Shown here in pieces: positions 23,087-33,690 of a stretch of 64,000 nt of DNA; within the stretch, counting starts at the first letter, position 1, and each line of letters begins with the position of its first letter. The stretch is from Adenanthera pavonina (lineage: Eukaryota > Streptophyta > Magnoliopsida > Fabales > Fabaceae). The translations under genes and the position numbers were made by a program. The stretch is taken from NCBI GenBank assembly GCA_026686845.1, contig JAIVEN010000009.1, forward strand, positions 40,077,001-40,141,000, read 5' to 3'. A model generated the notes under the pieces. That model did no database searches. It was given only the letters and a program-made list of their open reading frames with translations, and was not told the DNA's origin.

Positions 23087-23650
23087 AGTTTACAACTTTT
23101 TTTTTTAAAATTTATAATTTACTTAATATAAATTTGTAATTTAATTTTTATTTTTTATTATAAATTATTTCAATGCGTTTCTAACTTTTTTGTTTAGAAT
23201 TTATAATTTAATTTTAAAATTTTTATTATTAATTATTCTAGTGATTTTAAACTTTTTTTTTCTAGAATTTACAACTTAATTTCTTTGAATTTACAACTCA
23301 ATTTCCAAAATTTTACTATAAAAGAATTTAATAGTTCACATATTTTTTTCCTAAAATTTGCAACTTCTTAATATGAATTTGTAACTCAATTTTTAAAATT
23401 TTACTACAAATTATTTCAGTATGCTTTGTAATATTTTTTAGTATTTTATAACTTGTTTATTTTAAATTTGTAACTATTAAATTAAATTTTTTCGTAGTTG
23501 TAATTTGGAAATAGAATTACAAATTAGGAGTAAATAAATTAAAAATTCTAAAAATAAAGTTGCAAACCACATTACAATAATTAATTCATAAAAAAAATTA
23601 AAAAATTAAATTATAAATTTAAAATAAATAAGTTATAAATTAAAAAAAAA
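23087..23650. repeat. Degenerate AT-rich repeat block, last unit inverted
   Basis: About four units of ~100-120 bp share phrases such as AATTTGTAACT, AATTTTACTAYAAATTATTTC and TTTCTAGAATTTA. The final unit (about 23520-23650) reads as the reverse complement of the earlier ones, so the block can fold back. It is flanked by less AT-rich shoulders (22960-23080 and 23660-23720). It may be a decayed terminal-inverted-repeat element; no TSD could be fixed. Confidence 0.45.
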
Positions 23651-24095
23651 TTATTAACCATTGACTGGAGCTTACTAGACACTGACAACTGTTGACATGT
23701 AACCAGCGTTGGTACGTAGTATTATAATCTTATATTTTTTAGTCATAAAATACTATTTTGGTCATAGATTGTAATTCCCCCCTCCTCCTTTTCACTTGTG
23801 TCTTCGCTTATCGAATCTTATTTCCTAATATTCAATATTACTCAAGGTAGCAAACATGTTGTGGTCCAAATTAATTCACAATGCAGTTTTCCTAATATTC
23901 AAGGGAAGACTTTTTGACGAAAAAAAAAAAGGGGAGACTTTGATGCTTGTACTGTTCTTGCATTTTATTATTATTATTAATGCGTTGATATATATGATAA
24001 GCAGAAAAAGTGCTGGATGAGGTGGGTGGTTGTGATAATGAGACTAAAACCTTTCTTTTCTAGTCTGACTGTTCTCTGGTACAACACTCAGACGT

Positions 24096-24544
24096 TAGAA
24101 CTGTCAACAATCTGCCGCCTCAAGAAAGCCTGAATTAAAATTTAAATTTTTAAACTCCAGCATATGAAATCAGGCTTACAGGCTTAATTTTTAAATATTT
24201 TTTATATTTTTTTAATAAATTTTTTATATAATTATTTAAATTAATATAACTAATTATCATCATAATTCATCAAAAACTAATATAATATTTAAATTTTATA
24301 ATTTATATATCACTAATTAATAAAATAATATATATTTTTTAATATTTTAAATAAAAAAAAAAGTCTCGGACTTTCGAACCGGCCCGTGGCCCGCTCAGGC
24401 CAGCCCGTCACGGACTGGTCCTAAATGGGTCGGGTTCAAAAAACTCAGATTATATATTTACTCCCGAAATTGAGGCCTGAGCCCACTCATTTTTTTGGAC
24501 TTTTCAGGCCGACCCATCAAATTTGATCCATTTTGACGGTTCTA
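24096..24544. mobile_element. hAT-type MITE, copy 2 (inverted), with perfect 8-bp TSD
   Basis: The 449-bp element starts TAGAACTGTCAAC and ends TTTTGACGGTTCTA, flanked by an exact TCAGACGT duplication (24088-24095 and 24545-24552). Read on the minus strand it aligns with copy 1 at 14122-14553: AGAACCRTCAAAATGGA, AAAAGTCC, the GGCCTGA-type GC blocks and the AT core. Confidence 0.85.
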
Positions 24545-24552
24545 TCAGACGT

Positions 24553-25530
24553 CATTGCACTCTCAAGAGAAACTGAAATCAATTGCACCCAGAATCCATG
24601 TGCTCTGATATGATGATATTTACCAAACTCGGTGGAAATTAGTGAATATGACTAAAATTATCATTTTTCTTTTCCATTGAACAATCCTAGACCAAACATC
24701 AACTCAAGATTTATTAAAATTTTGCAAAATTAGTTGGGCTTTTTCATTTCCGTTCCCTATTTCTCTGTTCAGAACAATCCATCTTCTGCTTTTCACTTTA
24801 AGAGAAAAACGTGTCCCTGAATAAAATATGGCTGTCTATTGTATATATGGCTTTAATTGTATTTCATCGTATATAGTCATTCTCTGTGGACTCTACCTAG
24901 CTCAAATGGAATTTTTTATTCTTTCAAAAATGGAGAACATAAAAAGGTTTATTTTAATAGAGTGAAATGGTTTTAATAATGTTAACACAGAGAATCAAAT
25001 AAAGCTGCGATGGACTAAATTTGCCTTAAAATGCTAAAATAATTAGTATAAAGATTGTAATACATACCTAGAAATCATTGTAAAATTCATACTTGATATA
25101 AAGATTAATGATGGCGTGGAGAAGATGGTGGGGAGACAGAGCTTCAATTAACTCAATTGGACCAAGATGACAAAAATGAGACAGTAGGGCAAATTGTGTA
25201 AGACCAAAAAAAATGAGTTAAACAAAATGGTCAATTACATAAATGCTCCTGGTTAGTTTAAATAGGATTCCTAACTTCGTAATTAGTCTGTGAGTTGGGT
25301 TTCTTTTATAGTATACAACTGAATATCCCAACCTATTATGGTTTATCTAATCAGACTCAATCTATTTTAAAAAAGTGCTGAAACATTAATAGTTAATTGT
25401 AACCTGATAGTTAGTTTAATTATTAACTAATGTTAATCTACAAAAAATATTAAAATTATTCCAACATAACATGCCAACCAATGTAGATAATGGGATTCTG
25501 CATTTTTGGTAGTACATGCCACTACACTAC
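24553..25530. other. Intergenic, no gene seen
   Basis: AT-rich with no repeat ends or coding frame recognised. Confidence 0.6.
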
Positions 25531-25950
25531 CACTAATAGAAGGTAATCATTTTATCTTTGCTTTTTTTTTTGGGGTAACAGTAATCATTTTATCTTTACA
25601 TATAGGCAAAGGTAATTCACCGAGAGGAACAACAATTCCGGTAAAAGAAAAAAATAAAGAAAGGAACAACAATTAGATATGGCCAAGTAATCTCACATGG
25701 ATAGAATATTACTTGATTCAGTCCTACATATAAGGTTTTTTATTCTAATCCTAAATATAGAACTTTTTACAATATATAAGATAGTATTTATTATATATTT
25801 TGAAAATATGCCATTATTTAATGTATCCCAAAGAGAAAAAAATTAAATAAAGGTAATTTTGAAAAAATATTGGGATTTTTAAAGAAATTGAGACAGTTAT
25901 TTAACTTTAACTCTCATGCTTAATCCGTATAATTTGATTAAAAAGGTCTT

Positions 25951-26225
25951 ACTCTCACCGATCTGTATTACAAATAATTTCCAATTATTTCATGCTTATT
26001 AAGAAAAATTAGTTACACGCATTAAAATTTTAAAAAAAAAAATCCAACATTCCAATTTTATCATTTTTAATTATCAATAAAAATTATTTTAAAAATTTAT
26101 CATATCTTTCTCTCTCTCTTTTTCAACTTATAAGACAATAATCAATAAAAATAAAAAAAAATTTTAATAAAAATTATGTAATATCTTATATTTTAAATCC
26201 AATAAGACTACTTCTAGTATGGACC
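25951..26225. mobile_element. MITE-like element, copy 1
   Basis: Aligns along its length with 31813-32102 (AATTTCCAATTATTTCATGC; GACAATAATC; AAAATTATGTAATATCTTATA). It lies in a gap relative to the paralogous segment at 44.1 kb, consistent with insertion. Ends are less clear than in copy 2. Confidence 0.5.
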
Positions 26226-26433
26226 CTAGGTTATATATTAAGGAGAAGAGGGATTACAGTTTGCAAATTAAGGACGAGGGATTACAGTCTGCAAATTTAA
26301 TTGACTGTAGATTCTATATACTGTGGCAGCTTCATAGTTATGTAGTGCGCTGAGGAGTCACTCTTTTCGCAGGTGTTGACAACGAGACAACAACTACCTG
26401 TGACTTTTGCTCAGTATCTGGGCCAAGTATCTA

Positions 26434-26600
26434 ATTGGGCTCATTTATGATATAATTCAGACTAAATTGTGTTTTGGGACAAAAAAATATATATTTGATT
26501 TTTGGTATTAAATTATTTTTTCTAAAAAAAATTATTTTTTATAAAAAAAATCATATAATTAATCTTCTAAAAAATTAATTGGGCTCATTTATGATATAAT
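26434..26600. repeat. 28-bp direct repeat, ~140 bp apart
   Basis: The phrase CTAATTGGGCTCATTTATGA... recurs nearly exactly near 26575. It may be a local duplication at the edge of the inserted DNA in the long paralogous copy. Confidence 0.5.
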
Positions 26601-27886
26601 TCTCACCTTAAAAAAATCACCTTAGGTCCCAAAAACTAAATATGTTCATTTTTTTGGTCCAAAAACATAATTTTTCTTATAATTAATCTTCGTCTGTTGT
26701 CTTCTTTAATTTTGTTTTAGTCAACTTCTTTTATTTAATATTGATGAGAGATTTTATTTGTATTTTCTCTCTTTTTTTGAAAACAAATTATAATTTGGAG
26801 TAATTTGAATAAGAATTTAAAAAGAAAAATTGAAAAGGAATTTCATAACTTTATATAAATTAGTACTTCTACTCTTTTTATAAGAGAAAAATAACTACAT
26901 TATTAAGATTAAGAAAAACAACTAAAATTAGTTAATTGTGATAATATGTTACACATTAAAAAAATTTAGAAATGCTCATATTTAGTACTTAATAGATTCC
27001 TCTTGCATGGGAAACAATCATTGTCTCTTTTCCCATAAATGAAGGGCATAAACGGAATAAGTCAATAAATGTATGAGATAATGTGACTATATTTCTTATA
27101 AATAGGATAAGAAAACTACTCACCAAATTTTCTAATAAAAAGGATTGGGGGAAGAAGATTGTTTTATCCCATACATTGCATGGAACATGTTAAAATTTAA
27201 AGAAATATTATTAAATAACTATAAAATTAAATCCACAAAAAGATATGAAAAATAATCAAACAATGTGTAAATAACCAATAAAGATGTAAAAATTATTTTC
27301 AAGAAAGAAAAAAATGGAGGGAGACTGTACATAAGATAATGAAAAAAATTAATGAGAAAACTTAAAAAGTATTAATTAAAAAATAGTAATTTAAAATAAA
27401 AATAGATGATAAGAAGACTTAAAAAATATGATTAAAAAATAATATGCAAAATATTTATTTTAAATTAAAATAGATAATAAGATTTAAATAAAAAGATAAT
27501 TTAAAAAATAATATTACTATGCTCAACTAAACCATGAAATTAAAATTGTAAAAAAAATAAATGGATATAATTGGACAGATGAAATCATGGGAAAATTTTG
27601 AAAATTTTAAAATTTTTTTTATTTGAAACAGTTGAAATAAAAAAGAAAAAATAATTTATATAATGCACTATTCTGAACAGTAAATTTTCTCTCTCGAAAA
27701 ATATTGTAATATGACTGATTACAATATAATTTTCAAATATTAATTGGACTCAACTTTCCCTTCATATATTATCTAATCTTCTCATGTTTTCTTTTCTGAT
27801 TAATTTAATTTAATTTGATTAATTTTTTGTTAGTACTAATTTGGAAATTTTGTTTGCAATTTTTTTTGCCAACAACATTATTTGTA

Positions 27887-28184
27887 CTCTGTCTATTTCG
27901 GAATATAAGTTATATCAATTCATTTTATCCCCATCAAGAAAACATTAATTTTTTTAAATTTTTATAACTTTTTAAAATTATTTTCATTAAATAGAGATGA
28001 AAATAAATTATTCTCTCTCCCAATTTTTTTATTTTTTTTCTCTCATACTTGAATACTATAATAAATAGGGATAAAATTGAAAAGAAACCATTAAATAATC
28101 ACTTATTTTCATAAAATGATTTATATTTTGAAATTTTAACCTCTAAATTCACCCTATATTTTGAATATTGTAAAACAGAGAAAG
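27887..28184. mobile_element. Stowaway MITE
   Basis: 298 bp flanked by TA. The left end is CTCTGTCTATTTCGGAATAT; the right end read on the minus strand is CTTTCTCTGTTTTACAATAT. The ends match the CTCCSTCYRTYYC-AATATAAG theme of plant Stowaway elements. Non-coding. Confidence 0.65.
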
Positions 28185-28280
28185 TATTTGATTCACTCTG
28201 AATTTCGAAACATCACCCTTAGGAACACGTTAAGTTATGAATCTTAAATGACAAAATAGAAAGCATAAATGGTTCTTTAA

Positions 28281-28678
28281 GGGAAAATTTTAGACAAAGA
28301 CCAACTAAATAAGATATTTTTAAAAAATAACTCCAATTTACTTCATTCTCTAAAACTGCCAAAATTTATAATTAAAATTAAAATTAAAATTTGAAGATAA
28401 AAGACTAAATTGTCCTTCCTTCAAAATCAAAGCATGTGCAATGATCCATTTGCATCACAAGTGATATAGACTCATTTATAAATTGTAATAATATATTTGC
28501 AATTGAAAGGCATTTATTTGCATGTGATATTGTTTACGAAATGAAGGAAGGACAATTTAGTTTTTTTCCCTTCTAATTATAATTATAATTGCAAATCTGG
28601 ATAATTCTAGAGAATTAGGTGAATTGAAATTATTTTTTAAAATATATTATTTTCTTTATATTTAAATGAAATTTTCCC
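28281..28678. mobile_element. Mutator-type MITE with long inverted ends
   Basis: The two halves are inverted copies of about 150 bp: GGGAAAATTT at both ends, then AAAAAATAA, ATTCTCTA, and a shared CTAAATTGTCCTTCCTTCA. The flanks GTTCTTTAA (28272-28280) and ATTCTTTGA (28679-28687) look like a 9-bp TSD with two transitions. A 9-bp TSD and long TIRs indicate Mutator-like origin. Non-coding. Confidence 0.65.
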
Positions 28679-28689
28679 ATTCTTTGATT

Positions 28690-29880
28690 GAAAAATAAAG
28701 ATTGAATGTCATTATGCACCAGACAAATTATGCCATCCCACTCTTCCTTGCAATTCTCAGATAACCATAACAATTGGTGGGCCATCCTATACATTAAACC
28801 CTTTTCTCCTCCTCTCTTTAATTTTTTTTAAAGTTATTTTCACCATTTAAATTAAGCAAATTCTCGTGTATAATACACAAAATTTGAAAAATAAATTATA
28901 TTATTTATAATTTGTAAATAAGCTTAATTTATTATAAATTTTATACCAATATTTTCAGGATGTTCTTTATAAACATCATCCATCATTGAATTTTTTATAG
29001 AAAACCCAATGAATTCTGTCCTGTGAGAGAATGCAAATCAATTAGAATGCGTACTTAAAAAGGGCAACATGGTCCAATGCGATACTCCCCCCGGCACATT
29101 TTATTAGTTATTTTTTAAAAAAATTTTGTGATTTTAAATATAGATCACTTTATAAATATTTTTGGAGTATTAGCTTCTTTCTTCCCAAAATGCCCTTTGT
29201 TTTCAATGAAAAGAGAAAATGTATGAATTGTTTAAATTTATGGTATAATTATATTAATTTTAAAATAAATTTAATGATATAATAATTTTTTTATTCAAAT
29301 AAAATAATTAAAAATGACTTGTGTAACGAAGAGGAGAGAGTAGCTTGTGCATATATGTCTGCATGTGAATGGGATTCGATTGTTTTTCTGACAGCCCCAT
29401 GTGATATATATATATATATATATATAATTATAATAGTGTGATTAGGATTGGAAGACGAAAATAGAAACAAAGAGGACATCTACAATTTCCACCAAAAACA
29501 AGACAAAGAGGGCATTTGCAATTATACATCATGTGAATGAGTAAATAAGAAGGAAACACAAAAATAGTAAAGAAGAAAATGAAATAATCGAATTGCAGAG
29601 TACATTAATTAATGTGACTTGGAATAAGTTAACGTGGTGTATTTATAGTCTCTACTATTCTTCATATGAGTATTAATATTTTTTATTTAAAAATATTATT
29701 ATCATGGCTTTATGAAGTATTGATTGCTTTATAGAGTATAATATCTTTTTTTTGCCAAAAAAGTATAATGTTCTATTAAATATATAATATCTATTCATTA
29801 GGGACAAAATGAAAATCAAAGCAATTTTAGACATTTATTGATGCAATGACTTTTTTTTTTTTATTTCGACAAGGTGGTTA
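28690..29880. other. Intergenic, no gene seen
   Basis: AT-rich, with a (TA)n tract at about 29405-29426. Confidence 0.6.
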
Positions 29881-29891
29881 AAAATGACCTA

Positions 29892-30146
29892 CTTCCTTTG
29901 TTTTTATTTACAAGTTATTTTTAACTATTTTACATAAATAAAAAAATTAGTTGAAATTAATTAAGGTCTTTGAAATTTTAAAATATTATCATAACTTTTC
30001 AATATTACTTAATAAATTATATCCTACCATAATTATATCTCTTTTAATCATTCCTTTTTTTATTATAAATGTGTTGGGTAATTAAAATAAGAAAAAGAAT
30101 TTAATGCATGACTTATATTTTGAAATTTGAATACATCAAAAGTTTG
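29892..30146. mobile_element. Possible Stowaway-like element just upstream of the hairpin gene
   Basis: TA-flanked, starting CTTCCTTTGTTTTTATTTAC and ending AAAAGTTTG, with weakly matching inverted ends. It lies directly before the TATA boxes of the hairpin unit. Confidence 0.3.
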
Positions 30147-30158
30147 TAGAATATAATA

Positions 30159-30166
30159 TATAAATA
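30159..30166 (+). promoter_or_regulatory. TATA box candidate 1 of the hairpin transcript
   Basis: TATAAATA, about 215 bases before the foldback. A second candidate, TATAAAAG, lies at 30234-30241 and is followed about 30 bases later by a C/A start-like context. Either could serve a pol II primary transcript. Confidence 0.45.
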
Positions 30167-30375
30167 GGAACAGAGAATACTAAAATATTAAAGGCATGAG
30201 GAATAAATAAGTGAAGAGCTCAAGCACTGCTTCTATAAAAGGATACACACCCACTGATCTCCACTCACCCTCAGTCTCTCTCACGCTCTCTCTCCCTCTC
30301 TCTTATGCTCTGATCATCCTACATAAGTTTTTTTCTTCCTTCCATTTTGCTTTCCCCATCTCAAATCTCTCTGTC

Positions 30376-30495
30376 TTGGCTCGCTCTCTGCGGATGACGG
30401 AGGACAAGTTAATTAGCCTGAATCATCCGCTAACTTGTGTCACTTTTGATCGGCTAATTAACTTGTCCTTCCGTCATCCGCTGGAAGAGAGCCAA
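30376..30495 (+). ncRNA. Foldback RNA, candidate MIRNA precursor (no known family recognised)
   Basis: The 5' arm 30390-30418 pairs with the 3' arm 30452-30481 in a 29-bp stem. The only flaw is one bulged A in the 3' arm's partner run (GGAGGAC against GGAAGGAC). The loop is 33 nt. The stem extends outward through a partly paired 7-by-7 region to a perfect TTGGCTC/GAGCCAA base, about 43 positions in all. This size, near-perfect pairing, upstream TATA boxes and CT-rich leader fit a plant pri-miRNA, and the near-perfect arms suggest a young one. Open reading through both arms exists but is probably chance. The loop repeats pieces of the arms (CATCCGC, TAACTTGT). A 23-base stretch at 32632-32654 matches the 5' arm side at 21 positions, so a small RNA from the 3' arm would pair with it. 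I recall no known miRNA with this sequence. A simple inverted repeat is the alternative. Confidence 0.6.
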
Positions 30496-30576
30496 ATTTT
30501 TTTCGGGAACTTCAAGAGTACGTTGATGAGATGGTTCAGTGGCTGTGTAGAATCATCAGCTGCTACTGCAAAGCCA

Positions 30577-30633
30577 TTTCATGTTGATCATGCAGCGAAT
30601 TCATGCGTAGACTGGTTAGCAAGACAAAGCCAT
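30577..30633 (+). pseudogene. Possible RNase H-like (RVT_3) fragment
   Basis: The frame reads HVDHAANSCVDWLARQSH, close to the C-terminal motif of plant RNase H-like domains (H-V-x-R-E-A-N-x-x-A-D-x-L-A) with the R-E pair replaced. It lies 80 bp after the foldback. A similar, longer fragment lies at 38981-39300. It may be a retroelement piece captured in the transcription unit. Confidence 0.4.
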
Positions 30634-30910
30634 TTAATTTTACAGTCTGAAGGCTTAGGTTTCAGTCCTTTATTTGATTTACACCTTCACCCTCTCCCAT
30701 TTCCCCAACCCATTCTTCACATTCTCTCTCTCTCTCACGCAGAGAATTTTTATTCTTTCTTTGTTCTTCCTTCGTCCATACACCACATCTTTCTCCCTCC
30801 CGTAAACATCCATGACCAACATGTACATCAGCTTACAGGTACCCCAATATCCAAGACGCTGCTTCAACTTCTGCTTCAGCTTGCCGCTTCTTTTCGTTCA
30901 CCTTACAGGT

Positions 30911-31290
30911 ACCCCAACTCACTTCCCATTTTCTTCACTCTTAGCCCCCCCCCCTCTCTAGATCTATCTGTGTATCTATATATATCTCTTCTTTTCGTTC
31001 TGAATAGTGATGATATATATATATATATACGCCTTTGTGTGGTTTACAGTTTCTGTGGAGAAGACACTAGAGCGCTCAACAAAATGTACATTTTAGTACC
31101 CCCACTCACTTCCCATTTTGTTCACTCTTAGCCTCTCTCTCTCTCTCTCTCTCCATCTGTGTGTGTGTATATATATATATATATCTTCTTCCGTTCTGAA
31201 TAGTGATTATATATATATACGCCTTTGTGTGGTTTACAGTTTTTGTGGAGAAGATACAAAAGGGCTCAACAAAATGTACATTTTAGTATC
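30911..31290. repeat. ~190-bp tandem duplication with (CT)n and (TA)n tracts
   Basis: Unit 1 (30911-31097) and unit 2 (31098-31290) share CACTTCCCATTTT, CACTCTTAGCC, CGTTCTGAATAGTGAT, the TATATAC tract, GCCTTTGTGTGGTTTACAG and CAACAAAATGTACATTTTAG. They differ mainly in microsatellite length. Confidence 0.85.
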
Positions 31291-31299
31291 ACATATACC

Positions 31300-31810
31300 A
31301 AATCTGCAACCCATCGATCGCTTCCAATATGAGGTACGTACATCAATATTTGCTTTGCTTTCTGCATTTCTGTTGAATATTATATGCAAAAGCCTTCCAT
31401 GAGTCATTTTGAACATTCTCTTTACTGTTCGTTCATAAAGTAGACATATCGCCAGGCACTAGAACGTTATCTGCTGAATAAAATTGTTCAGGTTGCTAAA
31501 TTGAGAAAACGATCGATGGGTGCAAATTTTGGCTTTTAATTGAATCAAAGTATAAAATAAAAAATTCAGGAAGATATTGTCAATTTAGGGGGAAATTCTA
31601 ATTCCACCATATTTTATTTTATTTTTACTTATAAACTGGTACAAATTATAGAGATCAAAAGGTTTTTTTTTTTTAATTTTTAGACACCAAAATTCAAACT
31701 GTTCTCGAAAAGAAAGTCCAATAGCCAACCCATGATAAAATTAAATTGTTTTTTTCAAAAAAAAGTGCTAAACCTAGCAAGGAAATTAATTTACATAGAG
31801 GTCTTAGTGC
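31300..31810. other. Intergenic or 3' part of the hairpin transcript, no gene seen
   Basis: No coding frame or repeat boundary. It could be transcribed sequence downstream of the foldback. Confidence 0.45.
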
Positions 31811-31812
31811 AC

Positions 31813-32102
31813 ACTCCCTCAAGTTTATATTATTGAAAATTTCCAACTATTTCATACTTATTAAAAAAAGTTTGGTGTGCATCTTAAAATTAAAAAAAAA
31901 AATCAAACATCTCAATTTTACTCTTATTAATTACTAATGAAAATCATTTTGAAAATTTATCCCCTCCATTTTTTTTTCCCAACTTGTGAGACAATAATCT
32001 ATAGGGGTAAAAATGTAAACTTTTACTAAAAATTATGTAACGCCTTATATTTTGAACCAAATAAGGATTCTTTTAGAACCTTTATAATATGAACTGGAGG
32101 GA
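31813..32102. mobile_element. MITE-like element, copy 2
   Basis: Starts CTCCCTCAAGTTTATATTAT; the right end on the minus strand reads CCCTCCAGTTCATATTATAA, a good inverted match. Same family as 25951-26225. A clear TA duplication was not found. Confidence 0.55.
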
Positions 32103-32476
32103 ATGTTATATTAAGGTATAGTTAACATTCATTAGATACCAATTTAATTTTAAAATTTCCAAGCACCTATATTATATATATATATGCATATTCTTCTTTT
32201 CCTTTTTATATATACTTGCCTATTCTTACTTTAATTCTTGATCAAATTAGAAAGAGTCTCTTCAATTGTACCCAAAAAAAAAAAAAGAGTCTCTTGAATT
32301 AAATTTTTTCATAATTATATAAATAGATTTAAATATATATATGACTCATAATAGTTTTTAACCCAAAATAAATAATATTAAAATTAAAAATTTAAACAGT
32401 CAATGTTATATTTATTACAAATAACATTGCACATTTGTTATAAAAATAATTTGGTGAAAAATAAAACAAATCATGA

Positions 32477-32740
32477 ATGAAAAAAGTATTTTTAAAGAAA
32501 TTATATAGGGTATTATCGAAGAAGAAGCGGGGAAGCTTATATAATGTTGTAGATTTCTTCCAATTTCTTCGTAGGTTTGATGCACAACATGCACGAGCAA
32601 GAATGCACAAGCGCTTTGGCAAGTTGATTCTGCAGATGATGGAAGGACAAGTTAGCTACAGGTTGAGTTTATCGCGACATACACCGACATACACTGTAAA
32701 TTCAAATGATGAAGTGAATTGTATAAAACAATACAATTGA
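32477..32740 (+). CDS. Open frame, 87 aa, containing the match to the foldback arm
   Basis: The part from about residue 34 (FDAQHARARMHKRFGKLIL) has gene-like composition, while the N-terminal part is AT-rich. A TTCTTCGTAG before GTTTGATGC could be a splice acceptor at 32574, so the true coding piece may be an exon starting there. I do not recognise the family. Residues about 52-60 (LQMMEGQVS) are encoded by the segment that matches the foldback stem at 30390-30481. It is probably a gene fragment related to the sequence from which the foldback was made. Confidence 0.35.
   Translation: MKKVFLKKLYRVLSKKKRGSLYNVVDFFQFLRRFDAQHARARMHKRFGKLILQMMEGQVSYRLSLSRHTPTYTVNSNDEVNCIKQYN
32632..32654 (+). 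other. Candidate small-RNA target or progenitor site
   Basis: 21 of 23 bases equal the minus-strand reading of the foldback's 3' arm. The two differences are transitions (G/A and C/T), one of which would still allow G:U pairing with an RNA from the 3' arm. TTTGGC upstream is also shared. Confidence 0.55.
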
Positions 32741-33076
32741 TGCGTTTAGTCTGACCCATAATTAAGACATAAAAGCATAAGATATACGTCTTCAAAGGTC
32801 ATCATTGTGATCAGTCCGGCTACCACAAACAACGTTCCTTTCATTTCTTTAGTCCACATGATTTTGCTTTGATACAACATGAACCATGCCTTTGCAGCTT
32901 CCATGAATAGGACAAATGATGGGGCTTTCCTCTCATTTACATTAGTTATGATTTTTTCTTCAATATCAACAGGAGGAAAGGCTTTCCTATCAACCGGAGG
33001 AGCGATGTTGTAACATTCATAAATTTCCATATATGATTTTTAATACGGTTTATGTTTAGAATATGAGGAATGAAGA

Positions 33077-33648
33077 TATACACTGAATAAAGATATACAA
33101 TGAATTATAATTTCAATAAGTTACATTAAATTCTAATGAGCATACACTGAATGAAGATATACAATGAGTAGTGGTTTCAATGAGTTACATTGAATTTTGA
33201 TGAGTATACACTGAATGAAGGTATACAATAAATAGTGGTTTCAATGAGTTACATTGAATTCAGATAAGTATACACTGAATGAAGGTATACAATAAATAGT
33301 GATTTCAATGAGTTACATTGAATTCTTATGAGTATACACTGAATGAATGTATACAATAAATAGTGGTTTCAATGAGTTACATTGAATTCTGATGAGTATA
33401 CACTGAATGAAGGTATACAATAAATAGTGGGTTCAATGAGTTACATTGAATTCAGATGAGTATACACTGAATGAAGGTATACTATAAATAATGGTTTCAA
33501 TGAGTTACATTGAATTCTTATGAGTATACACTGAATGAATGTATACAATAAATAGTGGTAATGAGTTACATTGAATTCTTATGAGTATACATTGAATGAA
33601 GATATACAATGAATAGTGGTTTTAATGAGTTACATTGAATTATGATGA
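33077..33648. repeat. 64-bp minisatellite, about nine copies, in the LTR U3
   Basis: Unit starts (TATACACTGA) lie at 33077, 33141, 33205, 33269, 33333, 33397, 33461, 33525 and 33586. The spacing is exactly 64 bp except the last step of 61 (loss of TTC). Units differ at few positions. Shared phrases are GAATGAAGGTATACAATAAA and CAATGAGTTACATTGAATTC. Tandem U3 repeats often act as enhancers. Confidence 0.95.
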
Positions 33649-33682
33649 ATTGATGTCACTTGTTGGTCAAGACATCAACACT

Positions 33683-33690
33683 ATAAATAC
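33683..33690 (+). promoter_or_regulatory. TATA box of the solo LTR
   Basis: TATAAATA 35 bp after the minisatellite, followed by CCCCTCCC and a C/A-rich start-like region near 33712. It could still drive transcription into flanking DNA on the plus strand. Confidence 0.6.

Larger units (their letters stand above)
25530..27850. repeat. Paralogous segment, long copy (matches 43845-44350)
   Basis: Three blocks align in order with 43845-44350: 25530-25712 (AGATATGGCCAAGTAATCTC), 26270-26460 (GACTGTAGATTC; ACAACTACCTGTG) and about 27790-27835 (TTAATTTAATTTGATTAATT). The gaps between blocks are insertions, one including the MITE-like element at 25951-26225. Nothing coding is visible; the shared part may be an old upstream region or element remnant. 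Confidence 0.65.

Noticed and set aside
30211..31131. 306-codon plus-strand frame across the hairpin
   Set aside because: It begins before and passes through both arms of a near-perfect inverted repeat and several microsatellites, with S/L/P/F-rich composition. It is better explained as chance openness of a CT-rich transcript.
33077..33648. CRISPR-like regular array
   Set aside because: There are no distinct spacers. Whole 64-bp units are repeated in tandem inside a plant LTR.
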